This document shows positions 47,724 to 58,966 of a stretch of 64,000 nucleotides of DNA, piece after piece (position 1 is the first letter of the stretch; each line of letters starts with the position of its first letter). Source of the stretch: Pegoplata infirma (Eukaryota > Arthropoda > Insecta > Diptera > Anthomyiidae); contig OY992537.1 of NCBI GenBank assembly GCA_963921195.1, positions 179,196,065 through 179,260,064 on the forward strand. Direction: 5' to 3'. The notes under the pieces were generated by a model, which was not told the origin of the DNA, searched no databases, and was given only the letters and a program-made list of their open reading frames with translations. Made by a program: the position numbers and the translations under genes.

Positions 47724-48079
47724 ACACATTTTATTGCAAATCGATAAAAATTTTACAAAATTTAATTTTAAAAAATATTTTTCAATGAAAATTTACGTTT
47801 TGCATGCACAAAAATTGTTTTTGTTTCTTTTTGCAATTTTTTTTGGACAAACCGAATATTTTTTTTGAAAATCGATTAAAATTTACACAATTCAATTTAA
47901 AAAAATAAAAATCTATTAAACTTTTCGTTTTGCATGTAAACAAAATTTTTGCCATTTTTTGATTGATATTTGTAGGCAAACTAAACCATTCTAATCAAAA
48001 TCGTTAAAATTTTTTGTTAAATTTAATTAAAAAAAAAAAAAATCAACAAAATTTAAAAAAAAATCAAAAAAGTTGGTGG

Positions 48080-48199
48080 GAGCCAACAACACGCGGTGTT
48101 CCCAAGCGGTCCCCCATCTAAGTACTAACCGCGCCCGACGCTGCTTAATTTCGGTGATCGGACGAGAACCGATGTATTCAGCGTGGTATGGTCGTTGGC
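48080..48199 (-). rRNA. 5S rRNA gene, copy 29
   Basis: Identical to copy 1; first 5S gene right of the retrotransposon; next copy 990 bp away. Confidence 0.97.
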
Positions 48200-49069
48200 G
48201 AAAGAACATAGTTTAAGTAACAACACATTTGTTCATTTCTTTTTTGTTTGCCGTGGGGGGACGATTATTTTTAATAAAGATTCTATCTCCTGAGCACTCA
48301 ATGTTATGAAAAGTGCGGTGTAGTCAAGAAAATGATGCCAGATTTTAGTTTTTAAATCATCATTATTTGGGAATTTAAATTTTAAAAAATAAAATTTTAA
48401 AAAATATTTTTCACTGAAAATTTACGATTTGTACGAGAATTTTTTTTTTAATAATTTTTTTGAACAAACCGAATATTTTTATTGAAAATCTATAAAAATA
48501 TTATAAGCAAAACGTTTTTAGATGCACACACACAACCACCATATTCTTTTTTCATTACTTGAGTATTTCATTTTAGTCTGTCACTATGTTTAGCTTTTAT
48601 ATACAGAACAACGCACAAAATGTTTTGTAGTTTAATTCTGTTTTTTTGCTTTTGCATCTTTTTGTTATTTTTTTGGACAAAACAAAAATTTTATTAGAAA
48701 TCTATTCAAATTTTACACATTTTATTGCAAATCGATAAAAATTTTACAAAATTTAATTTTAAAAAATATTTTTCAATGAAAATTTACGTTTTGCATGCAC
48801 AAAAATTCTTTTTGTTTCTTTTTGCAATTTTTTTTGGACAAACCGAATATTTTTATTGAAAATCGATTAAAATTTACACAATTCAATTTAAAAAAATAAA
48901 AATCTATTAAACTTTCCGTTTTGCATGTAAACAAAATGTTTGCCATTTTTTGATTGATATTTGTAGGCAAACTAAACCATTCTAATCAAAATCGTTAAAA
49001 TTTTTTGTTAAATTTAATTAAAAAAAAAAAAATCAACAAAATTTAAAAAAAAATCAAAAAAGTTGGTGG

Positions 49070-49189
49070 GAGCCAACAACACGCGGTGTTCCCAAGCGGT
49101 CCCCCATCTAAGTACTAACCGCGCCCGACGCTGCTTAATTTCGGTGATCGGACGAGAACCGATGTATTCAGCGTGGTATGGTCGTTGGC
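49070..49189 (-). rRNA. 5S rRNA gene, copy 30 (last intact)
   Basis: Identical to copy 1, with a one-base deletion 13 bases upstream of the gene (AGTTAAG for AGTTTAAG). The spacer to its right is the first strongly diverged one. Confidence 0.96.
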
Positions 49190-49850
49190 GAAAGAACATA
49201 GTTAAGTAACAACACATTTGTTCATTTCTTTTTTGTTTGCCGTGGGGGGACGAATATTTTTAATAAAGATTCTATCTCCTAAGCACTCAATGTTATGAAA
49301 AGTGCGGTGTAGTCAAGAAAATGATGCCAGATTTTAAATCATTATTTGGGAATTCAAATTTTACAAAATAAAAATTTAAAAAATATTTTTCACTATAAAA
49401 TTTACAATTTCCACGAGATTTTTTTTAAATTATTTTTTTGAAAAAACCGAATATTTTTATTGAAAATCGTTTAAAATTTTACAAAATTTTACAAATCGAT
49501 TAAAATTTTACACAATTCAATTTAAAATAATAAAAATCTATAAAAATTTCGGTTTTGCAAATAAACAAAAATTTTTCCATATTTTTTGATTGATATTTGT
49601 GGGCAAACTAAACCATTCTAATCAAAATCGTTAAAAATTTTCTTAAATTTAGTTAAAAAAATATTTTTAAATAAGTAGTTTTAAAAAAAAAAATCAAAAA
49701 GTTATTGGGAGCCAACAGCACTCGGTGTTCCCAAGCCTAATTTCAGTGATCGGACGAGAACCGATGGGTGCTTTAACATACTTGTTTTAAGTAACACCAC
49801 ATTTTTGCAATTTATAGTGAAATGTATTTTATTTCAGTCTGTAACTAAAC
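49190..49850. repeat. degenerate terminal 5S unit
   Basis: Recognisable 5S spacer with many substitutions and deletions, including loss of the CA-repeat/TATATAAAAG block; it is only about 640 bp to the relic gene. Homology fades at about 49,840, which is taken as the array edge. Confidence 0.85.
49709..49766 (-). pseudogene. 5S rRNA relic
   Basis: Contains the 3' part of a 5S gene with substitutions, an internal deletion of about 37 bases that removes the box A to box C promoter core, and the CGGACGAGAACCGATG segment. The first 20 or so bases of the RNA are replaced by unrelated sequence. It cannot be transcribed as 5S rRNA. Confidence 0.93.
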
Positions 49851-49907
49851 CGGGTAGCATATTTTTTAATTTGTGTGTTCCCCGTAAACTGCACATGAAA
49901 TTAAGTA

Positions 49908-50073
49908 CACGCAAAAAATTTTTTGCCAAGCGCTTGCGAGGATCACGTTAAACAATATTTTTTCGTATATTATGCAAAAACTTATAACATTTTACAAAGC
50001 GTTTGCTTGTTTTATCTTAAAGTTAGTAAAATTATGCAAGCTCATGGGAAATTTCTTGAAACGTTTGCAAAGT
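49908..50073. mobile_element. possible left-end fragment of a CACGC-type element
   Basis: Begins TA-CACGCAAAAAATTTTTTGCC, similar in form to the neighbouring elements, but no matching right end was found before the next element. It may be a truncated element or chance similarity at an A-run. Confidence 0.35.
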
Positions 50074-50075
50074 TA

Positions 50076-51355
50076 CACGCAAAAAAAATCTGTGTCGGAA
50101 TGAGCAAAAATCTGGCATAATTTTACCAAAAATATGCTAAAACTACAACCGACGAAGTAGTTTTCTTAATTTAGCCAAAACACTTATGTAAAAAATTTTG
50201 AAGAAAATGCTAATGCTATTTAAGCAAAAACTTGGTAAAATATACCAAAAGAAATATGGTGAAATATACCAAAATGATTTGAAAAGGTGACTAAAAATAG
50301 TGCTAAAAATTACCACATTTATGCTAAAATAAATTTTCTATAAAATTTTTGTAAAAATTTGTATATTTATTGAATTTAAAATTTTCACAGAATAAATCCA
50401 TATTAATATAACAAATGTTGTGTAGAATTTTATTTACCACCGACCAATTTTCTCCAGTGACTGCTGCCTACGCTTTTTCTTGAAGTCAAGGATCCGCTAT
50501 AGCTTCACGAATTTATTTAAAAGCATCCTGTAAAAATATAAAATTATTACAAAACATAAATTTTTAATCTAGAAAACTAGTAAACCCCATTGGTCTTTTG
50601 GTTAGGAGGACCACTTACTTTGTGATTCCATTTGTAACTCATAAAAACAGGTCTGGACTCCATTGGCTTTGCTATATAAATGAGTTTTTAGGTTTTAATT
50701 TTATAACTAAAGGGAGGACTGGTGTCCACGCTCTTTATTGTAGTGAAGGATTAGCTATAGCTTAAAAAATTTATTTAGCAGTACCCTGTAAAAATACAAA
50801 ATTATTACCAAATACAAATTTTTAACTCAAAATCTATTAAACCTTATTGGTGTCTTCGGAATACTTACTTTATCATTCCATTTGTAATTCATTGAAACAA
50901 ACGTCTGGGACTCCATTGGTTTTGCTAAATGAATAGTGTTTTAAGTTATGACAGCAAAATTAACTTCAGCATTTTTAATCTTACATTTATTTATCTTTTA
51001 AAAAACTATTTATTTATTTATTTTTATTTATTAATTTATTTTAATTTTACTTATCAATTTCCTTTTTACGTTTTTATAACACAAAATATAAACGAAGTAC
51101 GCACACAAAAATGCAAAATGAAAATGGCAGTCTGTATTTGTTTTTTTTTTTGTTGTTTTCTTTCGATAAATTTTTGTGCAAGTAATTTGCGTTATTGTGC
51201 AAGCTACTTGGTTATTTTACATAAAAAACTGATTATGTTACTTTAACATCGACAAGCATAATATTAGCAAAAATTTGGTAAACAATTTTTTTTGGTATGA
51301 AAAAAATTTTACCAAGTAGGATTGCTCAATCTGACACAGATTTTTTTTTTGCGTG
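50076..51355. mobile_element. CACGC-type TA element, copy 1
   Basis: A 1280-bp element with ends CACGCAAAAAAAATCTGTGT in inverted orientation (about 30 bp, imperfect), flanked by TA (50,074-50,075 and 51,356-51,357). The interior has repeated landmarks (GCTATAGCTT, CACTTACTTTGT, ATTGGTCTCTTGG-like) shared with the two copies to the right. The 105-codon frame inside has no recognisable domain. Non-autonomous, TA target, Tc1/mariner-like. Confidence 0.8.
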
Positions 51356-51361
51356 TAGGTA

Positions 51362-53922
51362 CACGCAAAAAAAAACTTGTGTCGGAGTGAGCAAAAATCT
51401 GGCATAATTTTACCAAAAATATGCTAAAACTACAACCGACGAAGTAGTTTTCGTAATTTAGCCAAAACACTTATGTAAAAAATTTTGAAGAAAATGCTAA
51501 TGCTATTTAAGCAAAAACTTGGTAAAATATACCAAAAGAAATATGGTGAAATATACCAAAATTATTTGAAAAGCTGACTAAAAATAATGCTAAAAATTAC
51601 CACATTTGTGCTAAAATAAATTTTCAATAAATTTTTGTAAAAATGTGTATATTTGTTGAATTTAAAATTTTCACAGAATAAATCCATATTAATATAATAA
51701 ATGTTGTTTAGGATTTTATTTACCACCGACCAACTGACCCTTTTTGTACAATTTTCTTGAGTGACTGCTGCCTACGCTTCTTCTTGAAGTAAAGGATCCG
51801 CTATAGCTTCACGAATTTATTTAAAAGCATCCTGTAAAAAGAGAAAATTATTACAAAACATAAATTTTTAATTTAAAAAATTGGTTAACCCCATTGGTCT
51901 CTTGGTAAGGAGGAACACTTACTTTGTCATTCCATTTGTAACTCATCAAAACAGGTATGGACTCCCTTGGCTTTGGGTTTTTAGGTTTTAATTTTATAAC
52001 TAAAGGCAGGATTGGTGTCCACGCTCTTTATTGTAGTAAAGGATTCTCCATACACGCAAAAAAAAAGTCTGTGTAAGATTGAGCAATCCTACTTGGTAAA
52101 ACTTTTTTCATACCAAAAAAAAATTTTTACCAAATTTTTGCTAATATTATGCTTGTCGATGTTAAAGTAACATAATTCATTTTTTATGTAAAATAACCAA
52201 GTAACTTGCACAATAACGCAAATTACCTGCACAAAAATTTATCGAAAGAAAACAACAAAAAACAAATACAGACCGCCATTTTCATTTTTTTTTGTGTGCG
52301 TTGTTTGTTTATTTTTTGTGTTATAAAAACGTAAAAAGGAAATTGATAAATAAAATAAAAATAAATAATTAGTTTTCTAAAAGATAAATAAATGTAAGAT
52401 AAAAGAATGTTAAAGTTAATTTTGCTTTCATCACTTAAAACACCATTCATTAAGAAAAACCAATGGAGTCCCAGACGTATGTTTCGATGAATAACAAATG
52501 GAATGATAAAGTGAGTATACCCGCATTCCGAAGACACCAATAAGGTTTAATAGATTTTTAGTTAAAAATTAGTGTTTGGTAATAATTTTCTATTTTTACA
52601 GGGTACTGCTAAATAAATTTTTGAAGCTATGGCGAATCATTCACTACAATAAAGAGCGTGGACACCAATCCTGCCTTTAGGTATAAAATTAAAACCTAAA
52701 AACCCAAAGCCAAGGGAGTCCATACCTGTTTTGAGTTACAAATGGAATGACAAAGTAAGTGTTCCTCCTTACCAAGAGACCAATGGGGTTTACCAATTTT
52801 TTAAATTAAAAATTTATGTTTTGTAATAATTTTCTATTTTTACAGGATGCTTTTAAATAAATTCGTGAAGCTATAGCGGATCCTTTACTTCAAGAAGAAG
52901 CGTAGGCAGCAGTCACTAGAGAAAATTGTACAAAAAGGGTCAGTTGGTCGGTGGTAAATTAAATCCTACACAACATTTATTACATTAATATGGATTAATT
53001 CTGTGAACATTTTAAATTCAACAAATATACAAATTTTTACAAAAATTTATTGAAAATTTATTTTAGCATAAATGTGGTAATTTTTAGCATTTTTTTTAGT
53101 CACCTTTTCTAATAATTTTGGAATATTTCACCATATCTCTTTGGTATATTTTACCAAGTTTTTACTTAAATAGCATTAGCATTTTCTTCAAAATTTTTTA
53201 CATAAGTGTTTTGGCTAAATTACGAAAACTACTTCGTCGGTTGTAGTTTTAGCATATTTTTGGTAAAATTATGCCAGATTTTTGCTCACTCCGACACAAG
53301 TTTTTTTTTGCGTGTAGCTTCAAAAATTTATTTAGCAGTACCCTGTAAAAATATAAAATTATTACCAAACACTAATTTTTAACTAAAAATCTATTAAACC
53401 TTATTGGTGTCTTCGGAATGTGGGTATACTCACTTTATCATTCCATTTGTTATTCATCGAAACATACGTCTGGGACTCCATTGGTTTTTCTTATTGAATG
53501 GTGTTTTAAGTGATGAAAGCAAAATTAACTTTAACATTCTTTTATCTTACATTTATTTATCTTTTAGAAAACTAATTATTTATTTTTATTTATGCATTAA
53601 TTTATTTTTATTTTATATATCAATTTCCTATTTACGTTTTTATAACACAAAAAATAAACGAACAAGGCACACAAAAATACAAAATGAAAATGGCGGTCTG
53701 TATTTGTTTTGTTTTTTTGTTGTTTTCTTTCGATAAATTTTTGCGCAGGTAATTTGCGTTATTGAGCAAGCTACTTGGTTATTTTACATAAAAAATGAAT
53801 TATGTTACTTTAACATCGACAAGCATAATATTAGCAAAAATTTGGTAAAAAATTTTTTTTGGTATGAAAAAAGTTTTACCAAGTAGGATTGCTCAATCTT
53901 ACACAGATTTTTTTTTTGCGTG
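51362..53922. mobile_element. CACGC-type TA element, copy 2 (interrupted)
   Basis: Same family and orientation as copy 1, starting 6 bp after it, flanked by TA (51,360-51,361 and 53,923-53,924). It is split at 52,052 by copy 3. Without the insert it is about 1297 bp, close to copy 1. Confidence 0.8.
52053..53314. mobile_element. CACGC-type TA element, copy 3 (nested, inverted)
   Basis: A 1262-bp element of the same family inserted in reverse orientation into copy 2, with TA at 52,051-52,052 and 53,315-53,316. Removing it restores the sequence seen in copy 1 (GGATT..TATAGCTT..AAAATTTATTTAGCAG). This order shows copy 2 inserted first. Confidence 0.8.
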
Positions 53923-53924
53923 TA

Positions 53925-54292
53925 TAATAAAAACATTTTAAGAAATCGATATCAAAAGTAAAAAAAAATCTATCGTGTAGATTTTTAATAAATTTGATGG
54001 AATATTTCTTTTTCGTTTTTCTCAAAACAAAGTAAATAATCTTTGGGTCATACCAAAAATAAACAAACGAATTAACACACTATTAAATCCGAGATCGTGA
54101 AAACCCCCATTAATAAATTTACGTGGGGAAAAATGGGATTTTTTTTTATAAAAAAAGGAATTTTAAAAAATGTCTGGTGGCATCACTGATTTAGTGAGCG
54201 CTCAAATTTAAAAAATCTCATCTTGTTCTCTGTGGAATTGTTGATGGTCTACATATGTTTTTTGGTTCGATAGAATAACTTTTTGTGTTAAA
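53925..54292 (+). promoter_or_regulatory. upstream region and 5' UTR of the TARBP1-like gene
   Basis: About 370 bp between the last transposon and the ATG. It must hold the start of transcription if no further upstream exon exists. No confident TATA box or initiator was picked out. Confidence 0.4.
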
Positions 54293-54652
54293 ATGGCAAA
54301 TGGACAAAATTCTAATTTTGAAATTGTATTACAAGCAGATTTTGATAATAATTTTGATGCAGAATTGGATAACCTAACTCTGGGAAAATTGTTCGAGTTC
54401 CTGCATAGTTATTATGGGGTGTTAAACAAAAATAATTTCAAAGATATACTACCTTTCATCCACAATTGTCTTATAAAATGGGCTGAAAATGGGGAATACT
54501 TAAACAGCGGTGTTGACGATATGTTGTGTAATTTTTTGAAGGAATATTTACACGATGAAACGGATTTAGTAATTGTCCTTCCAATTGTACATCAAGTTTT
54601 AACTACTTTAAAAAGTCTTGAGAACCATAAAGAAATAAATATTGATAGTAAG
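54293..54652 (+). CDS. TARBP1/Trm3-like tRNA methyltransferase homolog, exon 1
   Basis: First 120 codons of a long protein; the ATG has a good insect context (TTAAAATGG). The segment is helical and leucine-rich, like the start of the helical-repeat region that fills most of TARBP1/Trm3 proteins. It ends at AAG|GTAAGT (intron from 54,653). The phase-0 donor matches the phase-0 acceptor at 61,104, giving ...INIDSK|VFLTITKF... The frame stays open to 54,727 if unspliced, but those residues are intronic. Neighbours: TA elements upstream and the Uba4 gene inside the intron. Identification comes mainly from exon 2. Confidence 0.75.
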
Positions 54653-55718
54653 GTAAGTGCGTGCGTATACGGAATTTCCAATATTTTTGCAACACAAAGC
54701 CTTTCAGGCCAAGTATACAAAATGTAGTACAAATTAATAACCATTATACCTGAGTTCTTAAAAAGTTAAAATCAAATCACAAATCCTATTTGAATTCTCA
54801 GCTATAATTTGCTATGAAGGAAGGAAAACAGAACTGCTCACAAAAGGGGCACAACAAAATTAAAAAAAAATGCCACCTCCTAAAGAATTAAAAAAAGAAA
54901 GTTAAACGGGCTGAACACCATTGGCCCCTCTGGATTCAACAGCCATGTACCATAAAATATGTATTGAAAAAGTCTTTTTTTTTAAACACAGTTTTCTTTA
55001 AATTTTTTGACTCTTGAGTTTGTAATCTCGAAGTCAGACCAAAGGCCGCTACGGCGAAGGCGTCCACTCAGAAAAGCTTTATTAAGAAAGGCCATTTGGG
55101 ATGATTCGAGAGAAAACATTTTATTTGTGGTGCAGTTTTTTAAGCCCAGTTTAATAAAAAGTTTTTATTATTTTTGTGTAGATTTTTAATTGTTTTATTT
55201 GAGTACCCGAACGGAAATGTTTTATCCACGGCAACAAAAAGGACCCGAGCCATAATTTTTTAATCCGACACCCCTCAAAGGGTACACATCATTTTTTTTA
55301 TTGCGAGGGAAAAGCAGTACCTTGGCCCAACTATGTGCCACCACTTTCCCTTCTCCTCCAATCCCTCTTTCCGAAGCTTGCATGTCAATACTATTTTTTG
55401 TTTACCCTCCCCAAATTAGTGGTTCTAGAACTTTTTTTAGAGCATATATATCCTCAATCTTCAACCCAGGTGGTCCCCTTTTTATACCCTACACCTCTCT
55501 GTGGTACAGGCTATAATGACTTTGTGCTAATGTTTGTAACTACCCAAAATATTGATCCTACACCCACCTTCAAGTATACCAACCTACTTATAATAATTTT
55601 TTGAGTCGATTTAGCGAGGTCCGTCCATGTAAACATTGTGCGCACGATACAGTCGCAATTTTTAATCGATTTGTCTGAAATTTGAAACTTAACCCTTTAA
55701 CGATCACAGGCAAGTATA

Positions 55719-55903
55719 CACACAAAAAAAAATTAAAAAAATTGTGCCAGTTTTTGGTTTAATTACAACCTATAAAGTGGTTTTGGATAACTTACAAAAG
55801 TTTTTGCTCTAAAAAACTTAGGTAAATTATCCAAAACCACTTTATATATAGGTTGTATTATCCCCAAAACGGTCACAATTTTTTTATATTTTTTTTTTGT
55901 GTG
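55719..55903. mobile_element. 185-bp hairpin MITE (CACACAAAA ends)
   Basis: Almost entirely palindromic: arms of about 85 bp share CACACAAAAAAAA, ACAACCTATA, AAAGTGGTTTTGGATAA and AACTTAGGTAAATT-like parts. TA flanks both ends (55,717-55,718 and 55,904-55,905). The end motif and the TTACCTAAGT subterminal motif resemble the 36,325 element. Confidence 0.8.
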
Positions 55904-56665
55904 TACTTGCTAAAAGGTTTTTGATGATTGTTTAGGTAAAAGATAGGGCAAATCTGCTAAAGGGGTTCAAAATTTTTTGTTTTATAACTATTATTAGGTC
56001 ACGGATTAGGACAATTAACAAAATCGGTTCGAATAAAATGTATGGTCATCAAACGGTTAAGCTCCTTTTGGCCCAAGGACAAAACCTATTGAAATTGGAA
56101 AAAACTCAGACCATGTTTTGACCTAGCCCACAAAAACGTCCCTTTTAAATATTGGTTCAAATGACTATTACAACCGTAATTTAACAGGCATCCTTATGAA
56201 ATTTAGCAAATAGCCGTATTTTGTAGTCACAAATCATCATTCCCAATAAAAAAAGAAATCAAACCAGACCTTGTAGTCCCCATACAAACTACATTCCCAA
56301 TATTCACATAAATCTTTTAAAATTCATGAAAATTAAAAATAATATGTTGTTAAAATTTAGTTTGTAGCTGTTAAACGTGTGCTTTGGTAACCTAATCAAA
56401 TCTGATTGTAATTGGATTTTTTCTGGACCCATTAAAAAATTCCGCCCGATATTCAGTTAAACTCAGTTTATTGGCAAAAAATAGATGCATATTTCACGCA
56501 AATTTTGTTTGTATGTGTTTTTACACTAAATGAAAAGATTTAACGAGTGATAGATCAATCGGATCCATGTTTGTATTTGGGACGCATTTTCAGGAAAACT
56601 GGTATAGGGAATTATATGGTCAGTCTTGACCGACTATAATTTTCTTGCTTGTTTTTTATTATTAT

Positions 56666-57427
56666 GGGCGTGTGTGAAACGGTAGCAAAGTACTATGGTG
56701 AAAAATATTTTTTCTATGGTGATTAAATTTTGTGTTTCTGCTGTGTGAAATGAAATCTTTTTTGACAACAGTAAATTTTTGATAGTTGTCAAAAAATAAA
56801 AACAAAAAATGTTGAAGAAATTTATATTTATGAAAATTTCTTTAAATTTTTACATTAAATAATTCAAATTCTCCTACCAAAGAATGCTTTTGCAATAAAT
56901 AATGGATTTTATTGACCTTTATTACAAAAATCTATACAGATAAATCATAAAAGCAAACTTCGTATTAGATGGATCCAATCGTAATAGTGCTTCAATCAGT
57001 GATTTTTTTTAGTGGCCTTAATTTTAAAAATTCGCAGAAAAATTATAAAAATAAATATTAATTTTAAATACATAAGTTGTAAATACAATAGCATGCCCGA
57101 CTTGTTAAATTGTTGGCACTTCATATGCATCTTTTGCAATTTTTCTTCACGAGCACAAATTATTAGCTGAATATTTTTTTGTTTTTCAATTTTTTTTCTT
57201 GACGAACACAAACTATTGAAAATCCATAAAGAAAAAAGCAAATGTTTGTATTTTTTGTTTTTATTATTTTTATTTTGTTATTTTGTTCATTTTTTTTTTG
57301 TATTTCAAATTTTTCTATTTAAATGTCAAAATTTCTACTAGCCCAATGGGCTAGTGAAATTTTATTCACCTCAATAGTGTCAAAAATTTACCGACAAGCA
57401 TACTTTGCTACCGTTTCACACACGCCC
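56666..57427. mobile_element. 762-bp inverted-repeat element
   Basis: Terminal inverted repeats of about 27 bp (GGGCGTGTGTGAAACGG and on through GTAGCAAAGTA), with TAT on both sides, a possible 3-bp target duplication. A 3-bp duplication would suit a PIF/Harbinger-like element. No transposase. A near-perfect palindrome (ACTAGCCCA-A-TGGGCTAGT) lies at about 57,337-57,355. Confidence 0.7.
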
Positions 57428-57539
57428 TATGTTAAACAAATGAAACATTTTTATGCTAGAAAAATTTCGAAGTCCTGCACTTTTACCCGTTGGATCAGAA
57501 AATGTCTTTTTTTGGTTCGCCCCTTTTGAGCGTGACATA

Positions 57540-58245
57540 AAAAAAAATAAATTTCATTTGTCATTCCGTGTTTTACGCATCAATATATAGATCGGGACCC
57601 CATGAGATACATTTATTATTGATCTACGATCGATTCTGAATGTCTGTACGTCTGTCTGCAGAAACTATGATGCAGTCCTACTCCTGAAGTTATAAACTGA
57701 TCAAGTTGGTAATATGGACAAAAACGGTCCATGGGTAAAAAGTTCCCTCTTAAAAAACTAAAACTACCCCAAAAAAATCTATTTTTTACATGTTTTTATA
57801 CCCTCCAACCACAGTATGGGGGTATACTCACTTTGTCATTCCGTTTGTAACGCATAAAATATCGGTCGGGGACCCCATAAAGTATATATATTATTAATCT
57901 ATGATCGATTCTAAGTCGTTCTATGAATGTCCGTCCGTCTGTATAAAACACGATTCAGTCCAAAATAAAGGAGCTAGACCCCTGAAAATTGGCAAGAATA
58001 TGTCTAATGTTCATAGGCCGGTTAAGTTCGGAAATGGGAAAAATCGGGCCAGGGGGAAAAAAGTTCCCCCTTAACGAACTAAAAAAACCTCTTAAAAAAC
58101 GCCATTTTTACATCTTTTTTTGTAATTTTTGTTAAACAAATGAAACCTTTTTATGTCAGAAGGGGTTTAAACTCATGAACTTAAACTCCTGCTGGAAAAT
58201 TTAGTTTTTTTCTGCCCGCCCCCTTTTGTGGGCACGGATTTAAAA
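57540..58245. repeat. tandem fragments of a dispersed fly repeat
   Basis: Two diverged copies of a segment with TTTGTCATTCCGTTTGTAAC, a GATCTATGATCGATTCT-like part and GTCCGTCCGTCTG occur at about 57,560-57,660 and 57,830-57,945. The second continues to a CAAATGAAACCTTTTTATG module ending in CCGCCCCCTTTTGTGGGC near 58,240. That module also occurs at 57,437-57,535 and inside the hAT-like copies (about 5705-5805 and 9676-9776). Confidence 0.65.
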
Positions 58246-58966
58246 AAATCATTAAAATAATGAGAAAATAGTATTACTAAATTGCAAAAACCATAATTAA
58301 TAAATTAGTTAACATTTATCGCGATGGAAAAGTGTCCGGAACTTCAAAATTTTTTTCCTACAAACATTTTTAAAGAAATGTTTAAGGCAAAACGCAACAG
58401 TTTGTGTCTGTAACTTAGAAAAATTTTAAATGTACTTAAAATCAAAATATTTAAGAAAATGTTTGTACAATTAAAAAAAAAATCACTCAGAAAGTACTAA
58501 AGGCATTGTGGAGGGTATTCATGGATTTGGCCAGGCTAAATTTATTATTTTTACTTGTTTTTTTTGATACATTTCTTCTCCCTGGTCTGACTTCGCACAT
58601 TTACAAACTTTACCAGCCAATGACTATTAGTTCAGGCCCCATCTTCAAAGGACATTTTTTTGGTTTAGATAGACAATATCGCTGTAATGTTTAAGAATTG
58701 ATCAAAGATCAGTAATATATACACATTATGGCGATCTTATTTTTGAAAATTTTGTTGTGCACCCAACTTCAGCTAAAAAAAATGTATATTCCGTCGGGTA
58801 CTGCTTATTTTTAAATTATTTCCTTTTATTACAAAAACAAATTATACAGTTAACTAAACAAACGATCAATAAGGGGTATAAAGAAAAATTAAACAACCAA
58901 TATAGGATTTATGCTACATAATTCTTAGCTACATAAATACATATTTTGTAAAAAAATGCTGCATTT
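58246..58966. other. intronic sequence 3' of Uba4
   Basis: AT-rich sequence with no recognised gene. A minus-strand AATAAA (plus TTTATT at 58,825-58,830) about 140 bp past the Uba4 stop is a candidate polyadenylation signal. A 62-codon open frame at 58,506-58,694 has a hydrophobic start but no support as a gene. Confidence 0.5.

Larger units (their letters stand above)
1..49850 (-). repeat. 5S rDNA tandem array (30 genes plus one relic)
   Basis: A head-to-tail array of units of about 970-1000 bp, each holding one 120-nt 5S rRNA gene on the minus strand and an AT-rich spacer of about 850-880 bp. Thirty full-length 5S genes and one relic are visible. Plain units are 998-1003 bp on the left, 990-991 bp in the middle and 968-972 bp in the 30.5-36 kb stretch. 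Larger intervals are explained by transposon insertions or the assembly gap. The first 762 bases are the spacer of a further unit that continues off the left edge. Near-identity of adjacent units and clustered shared variants indicate concerted evolution by unequal exchange and gene conversion. Confidence 0.97.

Noticed and set aside
50929..53736. 105-110 codon frames inside the CACGC-type elements
   Set aside because: Hydrophobic, Phe/Tyr-rich and not matching any transposase; differ between copies in length and strand.
55007..55604. Short frames in the first half of the intron
   Set aside because: No domain, no splice context, lying in AT-rich intron with degraded repeats.
58506..58694. 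62-codon frame starting MWRVFMDLARL with a hydrophobic N-terminus
   Set aside because: Could pass for a signal peptide, but it lies in repeat-rich intron with no other support.
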